Source: Mytilus edulis
Lineage: Eukaryota > Mollusca > Bivalvia > Mytilida > Mytilidae
DNA length: 64,000 nt
NCBI RefSeq assembly: GCF_963676685.1
Contig: NC_092350.1
Span: forward strand, 44,127,705 to 44,191,704
Direction: 5' to 3'
The stretch's first letter is position 1; each line of letters begins with the position of its first letter. Both the position numbers and the translations under genes were made by a program. Below the pieces are notes generated by a model. The model saw nothing but the letters and a program-made list of their open reading frames with translations, made no database searches and had not been told where the DNA came from. Shown piece after piece: positions 34,350-47,300 of the stretch.

Positions 34350-34900
34350 TATTTAACCGTTGCTAAGCACTATTTTGGTTGCTAATCTTTTTATCAGCAT
34401 GATATACAATTGACTTGCTTTCATTTCTTACTGCTAGTTATTCTTGCATGTATTAACCAATCTTACTAACCTGATTTTACTCTAATTTGTACAATTAAAA
34501 GTCAAAAGGTTTTTTTTGTTGTTCAATTTAATTTCTATCTATTTTGGCTGTTGCTTAGCAACTTTTAGGTTGCTATGGTCAACTTCATTTTCTTGAAAAA
34601 AATAATGATGACTCAGACATCATATATGTGAAAGAAAAATCATTTACAGTAGCTAAATCTTTAAATATTGCTATATTTACAACCTCATATGGCCGAAATT
34701 ACAAATTTTGAACTGTTGCTAGGCAACATTTTTGTTGCTAGGTTGTTGCTAAGCATTTTTTAAGTAACTTTCCATTTGCAAACTCAAGCTAGTGTTAAAC
34801 AAACAATGTTATTTTGAATTATGCTAATGTGTAATGAGAAAGCAATGCATATGTGATAATTAGGCTATTTATTTAAACCGTTGCTAGGCAACCTTCTTTT
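34350..34900. repeat. Cluster of GTTGCTA(A/G)GCAAC motifs
   Basis: At least eight full or partial copies in 550 bp, at 34359, 34377, 34550, 34568, 34714, 34734, 34745 and 34880. The best (34714-34726, 34880-34892) are the near-palindrome GTTGCTAGGCAAC. It resembles the X-box bound by RFX factors but is one base shorter than that consensus. It may equally be the internal structure of a repeat. Confidence 0.55.
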
Positions 34901-35469
34901 CACCGGAACATAAAAAAATCATAGTTTTGAATAGTTTCTATACTAAGGCTATCAATGATGTATATATAAACTTATTTGGGAAGGGGGCCAAAAACGCCTC
35001 CTATCATATCTTGTTTTTCTGAAAAGCTTGTTACTTAATCATGTTTTCAATAATTTAGGAGTATGTATGATAACTTCTAAATTTGCAGTAATTTTTGGGC
35101 CAAATAAGGGCCTTTTTGCCCGTACTCCTTTATGTATTGTAACGTGTTTGTATGTTTTCACCAGTTATCAGGGTTATTTTTTTAATTAAAAAGTTACTGA
35201 ATTATAATCCTGGTACCTTTGATAACTCCCGTGCTCTCCTCTTTCTGGAGTATCACAAATGTGCGCTCATCTTTCTGCAATAAAACAACCCACACACGAT
35301 CGTAAAGTTAATGATAAAAGGGACCGTGTATTTGCATGTTGCAGAAATCAACGTTATTCCAGTTTAAAATACATCGGATTAATCAATTGGGATAGCCCAC
35401 ATCCTTATTTATTCGAACGATGGAAGATTTTAACGACCTTGACTGGTCATTCTTTTAATTGCAAGCCCT

Positions 35470-35960
35470 GTGTTGAATGAATGAATATATTTTATTGCAG
35501 AAGCAAACATAATGCTATAGCAAAAAAAAACATAATATCCATTTACAATAATTACAGTAAACAAACAGAGAACAAGACAATATGGTCATAATAAGAAAAT
35601 AATTACAACTGCTATGCAATGATTATTTGTGATCTTAACTTCCATGCCGCATTAAGAAATTTACACAATTGTTTAGTTAGACTCTTTGAGCTAAGCCTGT
35701 ACAAGAAATAACAGCTTTCTAATAGTTGGCCATGAACAATAATATTTTGGTAAAAACTGTAGTCTCAATGATCTAACGGCAGGATATACAAGAACAAAAT
35801 GGTACTCGTTTTCAATACAATTCATATGACAGCATATACATATACGATTTTCTCTTACAATATTGTCAAAACGACCAACTTCAATATTTAGTTTTAATGT
35901 TCCACTACGCAGTCTAGTCAGTATATTACTATTAAAATCATACTTTAAGTAATCTTCTAA
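35470..35960 (-). mobile_element. Non-LTR retrotransposon 3' end (CR1/L2-like)
   Basis: The minus strand from about 35950 reads DFNSNILTRLRSGTLKLNIE, VGRFDNIVRENRICICC and then ENEYHFVLVYPAVRSLRLQF. This is the C-terminal cysteine-histidine region that follows the reverse transcriptase in many non-LTR elements (C-x2-C, then H and a CP-x2-R block; here the second cysteine is Y). Then KLLFLVQA, a stop or shift, and KFLNAAWKLRSQII. The element ends near 35470 in ATTCATTCATTCA. 5'-truncated and inactive. Confidence 0.7.
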
Positions 35961-36269
35961 ACAAAACTCATATTATTAAAATAATATGTTAATTTCAAAA
36001 TTGAATCTGTTGATTCGATAGGTTGTTGGTAGCTTTACGTCCAGTTGCAAATATTGCATGTAAATTCAAAACAAGACCACCAATTTTAAATATAGAAAAC
36101 AAATCTAAATTGGGTTGGTTACATATACTTTCTTAGAGTATTAATATACCAAAAAATGTCTAGCCAAATTAATATCAAGATGTTCATCTTAATTTAATAA
36201 TTTTAAAACATAAATTCAAAATGATTTCAATGGTGAAATCAGAGTTAAATACTATTTGGTATATCTTCT

Positions 36270-36560
36270 TTAGAATTAGACTATTTACCGGATTTGATAT
36301 CTCATAAGCAACACGAAGGGTGCCACATGTGGAGCAGAATCTGCTTACCCTTCCGGATCACCTTTAATCACCCCTAGTTTTTGGTGTGGTTCGTGTTGTT
36401 TATTCCTTAGTTTTCTATGTTATGTCATGTGTACTATTGTTTTTCTGTATGTCCATTTCATTTTTAGCCATGGCGTTGTCCGTTTATTTTCTATTTATGA
36501 GTTTGACTGTCCCTCTGGTATCTTTCGTTCCTCTTTTATTTGATTTGCATTCAAACATAT
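36270..36560 (+). mobile_element. Family 1 retroelement tail
   Basis: Closely matches 1010-1270: TAGACTATTTACCGGATTTG, GGGTGCCACATGTGGAGCAG, TTAGCCATGGCGTTGTC. No reverse transcriptase precedes it, and a damaged hammerhead-A repeat follows at once on the other strand. Confidence 0.65.
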
Positions 36561-36589
36561 TTCAATAATAGTTATTAAAGGTATCAGGC

Positions 36590-36720
36590 TTATGAATTTA
36601 TACGCCAGACGCGCGTTTCGTCTTCAGAAGACTCATTAGTGACGTTTAGATAAAAAAAAGTTATAAAGCCAAACAAAGAAAAAAGTTGACGAGCATAGAT
36701 GATCTAGCAAATGCATGCAC
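36590..36720 (-). repeat. Hammerhead-A repeat, 3' part
   Basis: The minus strand shows TTTGGCTTTATAACTTTTTT followed by the 44-base motif and a short AT tail. The upstream body of the repeat is missing or unrecognisable. Confidence 0.6.
36602..36645 (-). ncRNA. Hammerhead ribozyme motif, family A (G5 changed)
   Basis: ACGTCA, CTAATGA, GTC, TTCTGAA, GAC, GAA, ACGCGCGT, C, TGGCGT on the minus strand. Everything fits except that the CUGAUGA box reads CUAAUGA. G5 is an essential base, so this copy should be inactive. Confidence 0.6.
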
Positions 36721-37174
36721 TCTGGAAAAAACTTTTGCAGTTTTTTTTTCTTTCTCGTAAATTCTGTATGATTTGGCTTTCTATGAAAACGCGTTTTCAA
36801 AAATAAAAAAAAATCGTATAATTCTATCATTCGTTGTATGGTCAAGGCCTAAATACTTCATTAATCTACAAAAAAGGAATCACTGGACCTTTTTTAAATC
36901 AAAGTAAAACCTTCTCAAAATCTTACTGTTTGTGACTACTAAAAAACATATCTAGTTTTCAGTTCTGACAAAATCGATAGTGTTCTCATATTTTTCTTTG
37001 AGTTAAATATACAACAGCAACCTGTCTCTTTTATATTCCGATAACACGATACATGTATCTAATGACATCGATGCGTGATCATTTGTTTTTCGTAAAATAC
37101 GCACTATTTCTTTTTTGAAAATAACTTATATTTTTGAAAATATCACAGAAAGTGCTAAATTTTGTAAAACAAAA

Positions 37175-37316
37175 ATGCCAATTATAATTGTTTTTATTTT
37201 TCTTATAATTTTGTCAGTATCAAATGGAGATTATTTACGAAGGTTGGAAAAAATAGAATCACAGTTAGCTGATAACACTGGAAAACTGCAAGAAATACTC
37301 AGCCGACTACCAAAGG
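37175..37316 (+). CDS. FReD exon 1: signal peptide and short coiled coil
   Basis: The frame is open from an ATG at 37115, but the ATG at 37175 gives a textbook signal peptide ([18 protein letters not shown]), so I chose it. Then [19 protein letters not shown] forms a short heptad helix. It ends AAAGG|GTATGT in phase 1. Related to exon 1 of the F-type lectin locus. Confidence 0.85.
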
Positions 37317-38358
37317 GTATGTAATTATGTATATTCTCACAACCAGATTATTTCGATAGTGCATAAATAACAAGAATAATCTACAAATAGTTGTTCTGCA
37401 GTTGTAAGATAAGACAAATTCTTTCTGGAAATGTGTCAAACATAATTGTCAGAATACATTGTAAGTAACATTGACAATGACTATTTTATCTCTTCTATCT
37501 CTTATATCTTCATTATGGAATCGTTTTGTTGAACAATATTCAAAGCAGTATACTGTTGAACACAACTCCAAGATCCATAAATAAAACAAGTTACGAAATA
37601 AAGGAATTGATGAACTCAATAAGGAGCAAGACCGTGAGTGGAACAAACATGTATATAAACACTAATTCATAATATCTCTATAGTCAAAAGGGTGCAGTTA
37701 TATGATCATAGCCATTAAGTTACAGGTTTTCAAATATTTCAATCCTTTATGGGTTGATATTTAATACCAAAAAAAGTAAGCAATGAAAGTTATATATGCT
37801 TTTTGTCCTTCTCCGTTAAATATTTAAATTTCTTGAAATGATTCAGATTGTGACACATAAATGACTCTTGTACCCCTATTTTGACAATTTTACCTTTAAT
37901 GTCGGTTTGATCTTATATTTGATGCATTCCTCTCAGTTTTAGTTTGTAACCCGAATTTGTTTTTTCTCTATCGATTTATGAATATCAAACAGCGGTATAC
38001 TACTGTTGCTTTTATTGTTCAGGCATCGTTGTAAATAAGATATAATTGAATTTGATGTGACTGTCATACATGTACAAGTGAGAGGTTTATCGCTATAAAA
38101 CCATGTTCACTCCACTATATTTTACATTTGAAAATGCCTGTACCAAGTCAGGAATATGGTTTGGTCTTGCGTTTTTCAAATCGCTAGATTCTTAGAACTG
38201 TGAAACCTTCAATCTGGTCTACAATCATGATATATATACAACCAATGATAATGACAGACATTACATATTATCGAACTATTTACAGAATTTGAGTCTGACA
38301 CAACCACTCATGATACCTTTAAATAACAAATAAAAGTCAGGAATATGACAGTTGTCTA

Positions 38359-38390
<32 letters not shown>

Positions 38391-41300
38391 GTTTTATCAT
38401 TTGATTTTGCCATTTGATTTTCCTCGGAGTTCAGGTTTTTTGTGATTTTACTTTTTAGTATATTCACTGATCGGATGATTTCTGGTATTTTCAGGTTTTA
38501 GACCATGGACACATTTCTCTCTAATTGTTTTGGTCTATCAATTTGTGATGGTGAACGAAAACTCTATGTTTTTCAGTCTTTCTAGATCTCCTGGTATCCC
38601 TGTTTGATCAGTTTTTATGGTCATGTTCCCGTCAATGAAACCGGTTTTTGTAACATGTACCGGTATGTGAATAGCGTATCAACTTAGATATGGAAACCCA
38701 AAAGAAATTGAACAATTAAATTGAATGTAACTTCTTAATGAAAGTTATACGTAAAGAGGATAATAAATAATTGTACTGATATTGCCTTTTGAGTTGGTGA
38801 TTTTGTTTTTCGCCAGGTTTAAGGGTTACACATGAAATCATATTAGTACAAATGTAATACTAAAGAGTAAGAACATTGCCACTTGCTGAGTAATCTAGAA
38901 TATAATGATTCCTTCAAGCGCCTGCTATAAACATATCTACAATTGATATTTTAACGTGGAAGTAAAATGTATAATCAAATTGCATATTGCATGGCATAGA
39001 TAATACCAGAGGAGTACCAAAATATTACTGGCTACTTGCATTACTGGTGTAAATCTATTTCATATTAATATAACTGAGTATATTGATATGATATTGTTCT
39101 TGTTTGTTTGAAAAAAATAACTAGAAATGCACTGTTATAGCACTAACTCCACTTAGCTAATTAAACCTTGTAGGACTCTGTCGGTTAGTGTCACTTAGGT
39201 TTAAACTATTGGTTTGGTAAATATTGCAACTATGCAATCAAAACTCTAATGTGGCGTACGAGATATAGTTATCAATTTTCCAGCCTTCAAGACAATTTTT
39301 GAGACAAACAAAACATGGTGCATTGATTACAATAGTTAATAAGGTACCAGGATTATAATTTAATACGCCAGACGTGCGATTCGTCTTCATAAGACTCATC
39401 AGTGACGCTCACTTACAAATGGTTATGAAGCCAAACAAATTCAAAGATGAAAGCATTGAGGACCTAAATTTCCAAACATTGTGCCAAATATGACTAAGGT
39501 TATCTATTCCTTGGATAAGAACATCCTTAGTTTTTCGAAAAAGTTTTATCATGTGTTTATCAAAAGGAAATTTACAAAAATGAAGTCACAAGTCTCTATA
39601 CATCCTATTCATAAATATTATAATAAATTTATCAATGACGTATATAAACAAATATTTCAGAATTCATTATCCATTACAAAAATAAAGGATTGCCCTCTAA
39701 TGCTTAATTCAACGGAATAGATAATTTGTAATTCCTGGTAAGAACAAATGTAAGCTGTACCATTCAGTACTTTTAAGCACTTTGATATGTTTTTCTTGTA
39801 ATGAAATAATGGAAGCAAGACAGTGGTGTAATATTTCCTGTATTGTCACCAATCAATGTTTACGCTCAAATTTAAGATAAACAGTTTTTCAATATCATGA
39901 ATAATCATTGATATGCAGTTGATATAACATTTACACATCATACTTCCAGGTAAAATAATTTGACCCTGAACTGTATTTGTTTTTTATGTATTTGATTTTA
40001 AATTTTTCGTTATGTTTTAATTAAAAATTATTCTCTATAATTTTCTCTTTTTCAGCAAAGTCTATCCTTTGTTTTTGGTGTCATGTTATTTTGTTGTATT
40101 TTTGTTGGTCAAGTATTCTCTACATGCTCTATTCGGGAATCCAATACAGACGTTCATAGTGTAGATTTAGCTAATAAAACATAAATGTGTACCTGTACTA
40201 AATGTAATGTTATTTTTTATTAATTTTTAGGAATTTGTGAAAAGGATGATTCCAAACGAACGTCAAAATGCAAAGGTACCCAATTCATCAACTTTACATC
40301 ACAAATATTGCTTCCATTGAATATTTATTTCTAAACAAAAGTTCCACTTTAGAGCAGAGGAAATATGAGTTTAAATAGCGTCTTAATTGTCTTACACCAA
40401 TTGATTAATACATAGTGCATACACTTTTAAAGCCAGTTTTGTATATTTGTCGGCCTTTGGACGGTGGTTGAAACTGTGGTAGAGATCATAGTATAAAGAA
40501 TATGTCCCTCCCAAAGTACACAATATATAAAACTGATTTGATTTCAACAGCAAAATTTTTCATGAAATTGATAAAATTCGATGGCAAGCATTTCATAGAA
40601 GTCATATGATACATGTATAACAATAGAATGAATGAAATACTGAACTTGTGTTAAGATTCTATTCAAGATGAAAGGCACACTTTTCTATCAATCTTAAAAG
40701 TGTTTTAATATAAATCTGTTGATATTGATAACAATGCTCATAAAGATCCAGAATAATTCAGAAGCACTTGATTTGATTTTTTTTTAGAAGGAAGACCTAT
40801 TGATTGTAATGATATTCCTGACAAGTGTCCAAGTGGAGTATATAAGGTGTTTCCAAAGCATACACAAGGAATTGATGTTTATTGTGAAATGGGTTTAGAC
40901 GAGGGACACTGGACGGTAACTATTTTAGAGAATTCAAAAACAAATAAACATAATGATAGAATAAAGAGCTATAAGGGATTTAAATGTTATAACATGCAAT
41001 TTTCTATTTTCCTCATTAGGAGTAAATATATCATAAACATACCACTAAATAGTCGAATTTCAGAAACACGAAGCTATTAGGTTTATACCACACATGCATG
41101 TATCAAGTTGATCAGAGAATACTATTATCTGCACGAAGTCTTTAAAGAGATAAATGAACAATAGGGAAAAAACGCGACAAACTTCATATAGCTTCAAAGC
41201 CAAAACTTAACAAGGATAAGCTACAATCGTTTACATTACAAACATACTACATCAATATGTAAATACTGTGCGACACGAGTTATTGAATTCAATTATTTAA

Positions 41301-44300
41301 AACATTATATCTTTAAAACTAATGACGTTCCAAACCTTTTCCAAATTATTTGTTTTGTTCTTCTCATTATATTGTCATGTATCTATATACAGGTTTTTCA
41401 AAGAAGAGAAAATGGCTATGTTGACTTTTACCGCGGATGGAATGACTACAAATCAGGATTTGGGAACCCTAAGTTTGAGTTTTGGCTTGGTTAGTTTGCA
41501 CATGCTCATGAATAAACTATATTTTATCCTTTTCATAATCATCAGCTAAGTATGAACACAAGTTTTGTTATACAACTCGTTGTATTTTTATAATTTCTGG
41601 TATTGTTTGAATAATCACCTAAACTTTACCAAATACGGTAAATGATATCCTTTGGTTATGTACGCTTCATATAGGAGTAAGAGCAAATAATGACTCGAAA
41701 TTAGAAGCATATGGACCAAAATTCAGGGTGACATGCCTGCTTGTAATTTGTTACTTCATTATAGATGAGATTACTCATGATTAGAATTTTGAAAGTATAA
41801 TTTATATTCATAAATGATATTATTGTTAAGTTCGCCCCTTTGGTACAAATGTCTAACACCTATCAATCTATCTTTTACAACACTTCATCGCTATCATATA
41901 TAATTATTTCATAACTGCTATAAGTTATTGGACAATAGAACCTTTTAAATTTTGTTAGCTCACCTAGCCCAAGGTCCAAGTGAGCTTTTCTCATCACTTG
42001 GTATCTGTAGTCCGCCGTCGTCGTCCGTCGTCGTTAACTTTTACAAAAATCTTCTCCTCTGAAACTGCTAAGCTAAATTTAACCAAACTTTGCCACAATC
42101 ATTATTAGGATATCAAGTTAAAAAAATGTGTCCGGTGACCCGGCCAACTAACCTAGATGGCCACCATGGCTAAATAAGAACATAGGGGTAAAATGTAGAT
42201 TTTGGCTTATAACTCTGGAACAAAGCATTTAAAGCAAATCTGACACGTAGTAAAATTGTTTATCAAGTCAAGACCTATCTGCCCATAAATTGTCAGATGA
42301 ATCGAACAACTGGTTGTTTTGTTGCTGCCCCTGAATTAGTCATTTTAAGGAAATTTTGCCGTTTTTGGTTATTATCTTGAATATTATTATAGATAGCGAT
42401 AAACTATAAATAGCAATTATGTTCAGCAAAGTAAGATCTACAAATATGTCAACATAACCAAAATCGTCATTTCCCCTTCAGGAGTTATTGTCCTTTATAG
42501 TCGTTTTTTACCATTTTTTCGTAAATTTGTAATCTTATACAAAAGTTTTCTCCTCTGAAACTACTGGGCCAAATCTAACCAAACTTAGCCACAATCTCTA
42601 TTAGGGTATTTATTTTCAAAATGTTTGAGGTGACCCAGCCAATCATCCAAGATGGCTGCCATGGCTTAAAATAGAACATAGGCGGGAAATGTAGATTTTG
42701 CCCTATAACTAGGTTAAATTGTTTATAAAGTCAATGTATATCTGCCGTGAAATTTTCAGATGAATTGGACAACTGGTTTTGGGGTTGCTGCCCCCAATTG
42801 GTATTTTTAAAGAAATTTTGCCTTTTTTGGTTATTACCATGAATACTAGATAGAGATAAACTATAAACAGCTTCAGCAAAGTAAAATCTACAAATAAGTC
42901 AACATGACTAAAATGGTCAGTTGATCCCTTAAGGAGTTATTGTCCTTTATAGTCAATTTTTAACAATTTTCATTAATTTGTTATTTTTTTGTAAATTTCA
43001 ACAAAATATTTTCTTCTGTAACTAATGGGAAAGTTTATTATAGATAGAGAAAATTGTAAGTAACAAAAATGTTCAGTAAAGTAAGATCTACAACTACATC
43101 GCCATCACCAAAACAATTTTGTAATGAATTCCCTTTGTTCTTTGTTTGATTATTTATCAAAGGTACCAGGGTTATAATGTAGTACGCCAAACGCGCGTTT
43201 CGTCTACATAAGACTCATCAGTGACGCTCAAATCAAAATATTTATCAAGCCAAATAAGTACAAAGTTGTAGAGCATTGAGAATCCAAAATTCCAAAAAGT
43301 TGTGCCAAAAACGGCTAGCTTAATATGCACATAGACCAAGATGAGCGACACAGGCTCTTAATAGCCTCTAGTTTTATTCGAGCGTCACTGATGAGTCTTT
43401 TGTAGACAAAAGGCGTGTCTGGCGTAGATAACAAATTTTAATGCTGGTATCTATGATGAGTTTATTGTTTATTGTTTATTGGTGTCATTAAGTCAAAAGT
43501 CAGAATAAAGTATGGATATTCATAGCCGAAAAAAATAAAATGGTTTCTAATGATAGATGAGATATTGATGATACTTATTTTTTTTTAATTAATCAATGAC
43601 GTCAGTAAGCAGTTTTTTCGATGATTGTCGTGATTTTTGAGAAAAATATTAATTAGATGTGTTGAACAACCTTATTATTATCATCATGATCATGAAACTG
43701 AATGATAGTCTGTCTTTAGGTTCATTATGAGTTTCCCTTGATTGAGACTTTACAAAAGTTAGATTCCAAGGGATGTTTTCCGCATTTGGTAAATTGTTGG
43801 TCGATCATTCAAATAATATAAAAAAAAAAAATAGATTCGATCAGGGTAAACTTATTAATAAAATTGAGAATGGAAATGGGGAATGTGACAAAGAGATAAC
43901 AACCCGACCATAGAAAAAAAACAACAGCAGAAGGTCAACAACAGATCTTCAATGTAGCGAGAAATTCCCGCACCCGGAGGCGTCCTTCAGCTGGCCCCTA
44001 AACAAATGTATACTAGTTCAATGATAATGAACGCCATACTAATTTCAAAATTGTACACAAGAAACTAAAATTAAAATAATACAAGAATAAAAAAGACCAG
44101 AGGCTCCTGACTTGGGACAGGCGCAAAAATGCGGCCGGGTTAAACATATTTGTGAGATATCAACCCTCCCCCTATACCTCTAGCCAATGTAGAAAAGTAA
44201 ACGCATAACAATACGCACATTAAAATTCAGTCCAAGAGAAGTCCGAGTCTGAACCCTTACAAAAAATCGTATTCTTAAAGTTAAAAATTTAACATTGTGA

Positions 44301-47300
44301 TTATATCTTTGAATGTTGTTTTCATTGGTATTATTATATTCTAATTCGCCAATTCATACAAATATGAATTATTTAATAAATAAAACAATACATGACTAGG
44401 TTAAGTGTGCCTACATGTGTAGCATCCTTTAATATTAATTACATTCAAAATTCTTCATAACGAATTCCTTCACTATAAATTCAAGCAAGCACTGGTGAAG
44501 ATAAATGAAGAAAAGCATGAAACACACACGATACTTACCACATATTTAGTGGTGTCCTCATTGAAAATCTTTTATATTTTTAATGTAAGAGGATCTAAAA
44601 GGGGTTTACAGAATGCAATATAAATGATTAAGAACTTAATGAATAGATAGAGTAAAAGCAGCAATCAAACATAAGAATACTGTATAAGGGGGTTTAATAT
44701 TATGAAGAATAACTGTGCTAATAAAAGATTTGGGTAATATGAAATTCATAACAGCAATGAACGACGTACAGTATCATGAGTATATCAAAATCATAGTAAT
44801 ACTATTATAGATAAATGTCGTAGTAAAGTAATGCGTATGAGAATTTAATAGAATACTCGTTTTTTTCAAGGATAACACAAATGAAAAAAAGTTCAAAGAA
44901 TATAGAAATTAAGGACCCCAACTGGACCTTCATATCACATTATTTAATTCTGTTTTGTATTATTTTTAGGCAACACAATTTTGCACTCTCTAACATCACG
45001 AGGGAAGTATGAAATGCGGATCGATTTATTCGATTTCGATGGAAACAATGCATTTGCAAAATACAGAGAGTTTAGAATTGGTGATGAAAGGTCAAAGTTC
45101 AAGCTAACCGCAGATGGATATCATGGTACTGCAGGTACGAATTTCATTTAATGATATTTCGATGTTTAGAGTTTATTAAGTTGTATTGGTACACTAGGCT
45201 TGAACTTGGTCGGAAGAATAAGAAACCTGAATCTTTTTGATAATATAATGTCAAAATCTTGATTTTTCTTAAAGGATTCTAATTAAAGCAACATAAATAT
45301 TCTGGGATTTAGATAATGTTAAATTAGCACTAGCTATGTTCTGCTGTTTGACTCAAATTCTAATGACTGATGTATACGAATGTTTAAAGTGTATCAAAAT
45401 TATAATAAAACATCTTAAATAAACAATTTACAGGGCACGGGCTCGATAAAATGTAGCTTCGTTTCGGGTGTATTTTAGTCTAGACGCCATCTAAGCTCCA
45501 ATTAGCTATCGAGTTGACCTCAGAAGACATCCAATGGGCATATACGCGATATTAACATCCATATAAAATGAATAAATAGCGAACTCGTTCACTTTTTATA
45601 TAGGTTTGTGTTATTTCATATTATAGATATAGATTAAAATATATATTAATCGTCGCTTTTTTTGTGTGTATAATAATGATTTTTTGTTGATCTTATCAGT
45701 CAAACAAATTATTTTACTTTTATTTCACATTCAAATTGACATTTTTTCCCTTTAAATAACTGAACATGCACAATTCACGTGTTGTCCATCTCTTGTTAAT
45801 GGATTAGATTGAAGATTACATTAATACGGATTCAATAAGGTAGAATTATTCACTTGCAAGTAAAAAATTCATTATCAATGTTTCCTTGCTTATTTTGACA
45901 AAATTTAACCACATTCGCTATTAAAAGTGAATGATTAAACAAAATAAAATCCTATTTTACATTTTTTATATATCTCGTAGCTAGTGCCCCTTTTCATCAT
46001 TTAATATAATAGATATACATGATTAAACAACTGAAGTGGTGACTAGCTATAGAATAAAAACGAATACATTACAAAATCACAGCTCTGTTAGCCATAGTCA
46101 ATGCAACGCCCAAAGTAACGTCACATTTAAATTTCTAAAACGTGTTCCCAAAATTGAGAAAGAATTAGGATGAAATTCAAGATTAGATTTGTTTGACTTA
46201 TCGCACTTTTATTATATTTTAATAACAATGAAATTATAATACCAATCAATATCTATCTGCAGTAGCAATCAGATAATCAATTAATTGTATCATCCAGCTC
46301 TGCAGGTGTCTCCTCTGATCAAACTGCAAACCAAATATATCGTGTAAATTTCGTTGATTCAAAATTAAATCTACCAAATGAACTGGATGTGTAGTTATCC
46401 CCAACACAACACACGAATACAACAGAAAAAAATACGATTTACAACTACAAACGTTAAGACATTTGACAAAATCCTATGACAACAACAAACACAACATCAA
46501 AACCCAACAAATTAATTTGGGATGGAAAAGTATCATTCCACGTCCTAACGCAATGCGAATTCACACTAAGCAAACAGTCACATTCGGGAATAAGTCACGT
46601 TCGGTAATAAAAAGATTAGACGACGTAATGACAAACCACTATCTAACACGTGGTAAAAATGTCCATAGTTAGTTTGGACATTTTCTTGAAATTGCACTTT
46701 AACTAAATATTTTTAAAGTTCATAAGACCTATAAGTTTGAGGAATGTAATGGTGTTAAGATCTAATTGTTTTTTCACAGTTTTATTATCGACTATCATCT
46801 GCAAAAGCTCGATAACAACAGACATTCAAGGAGTTTGTAAATGAATAATGTTTTTGTGTATTATGTCTAACACATCCATCTGTGTTGATATTAAAAAAAA
46901 GGGGGATATTTGCCTGAGCAATGCAATGCCTGAGAAGTTGACATATGCTATATATAAGTTTTAAGCTTTTAAGACAGATTGGTTCCATGGCATATCTTTA
47001 AATGTGTTTGTTCGCTTTTATAGACTCGTGCCAAATTGGAGCTTGGTACATTGCATAAACACAGCACTATGTTTAACGACTGTATGTTGACTTCTTTAGA
47101 TTTCATCAATATTTTTATTGTTTTGCTGCCAACTCATTGTCGCATGACTGTGTAAACTCCAAACAAAAAGTAAAGATAACAAACATACTAAACTTAGAGG
47201 AAAATTAATTCGGAAAGTCCATAATCACATGGCAAAATCAAGTAACAAAACGCACCAAAAACGAATGGACAAGAACTGTTATATTCCCGACTTGGTACAG

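Larger units (their letters stand above)
37317..40230 (+). other. FReD intron 1
   Basis: About 2.9 kb, GTATGT...TTTTTAG. It holds the CAGGAATATGACAGT repeat split by an insertion (38085-38460) and a minus-strand hammerhead-A repeat (about 39340-39620). Confidence 0.65.
41490..44969 (+). other. FReD intron 4
   Basis: About 3.5 kb. Holds a GCTCACCTAGCCC-type repeat (41955-43140), an opposing pair of hammerhead-A repeats (43150-43445) and a family 2 retroelement tail (43852-44290, minus). Confidence 0.65.

Noticed and set aside
35259..35480. 73-codon open frame
   Set aside because: Begins just after a hammerhead-A repeat end (CCTGGTACCTTTGATAACT) and ends at the non-LTR element; no motif or splice support.
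46463..46672. 69-codon polar open frame in FReD intron 5
   Set aside because: No family resemblance, and polar composition follows from an A-rich strand. I suspect a repeat but could not match it within the window.
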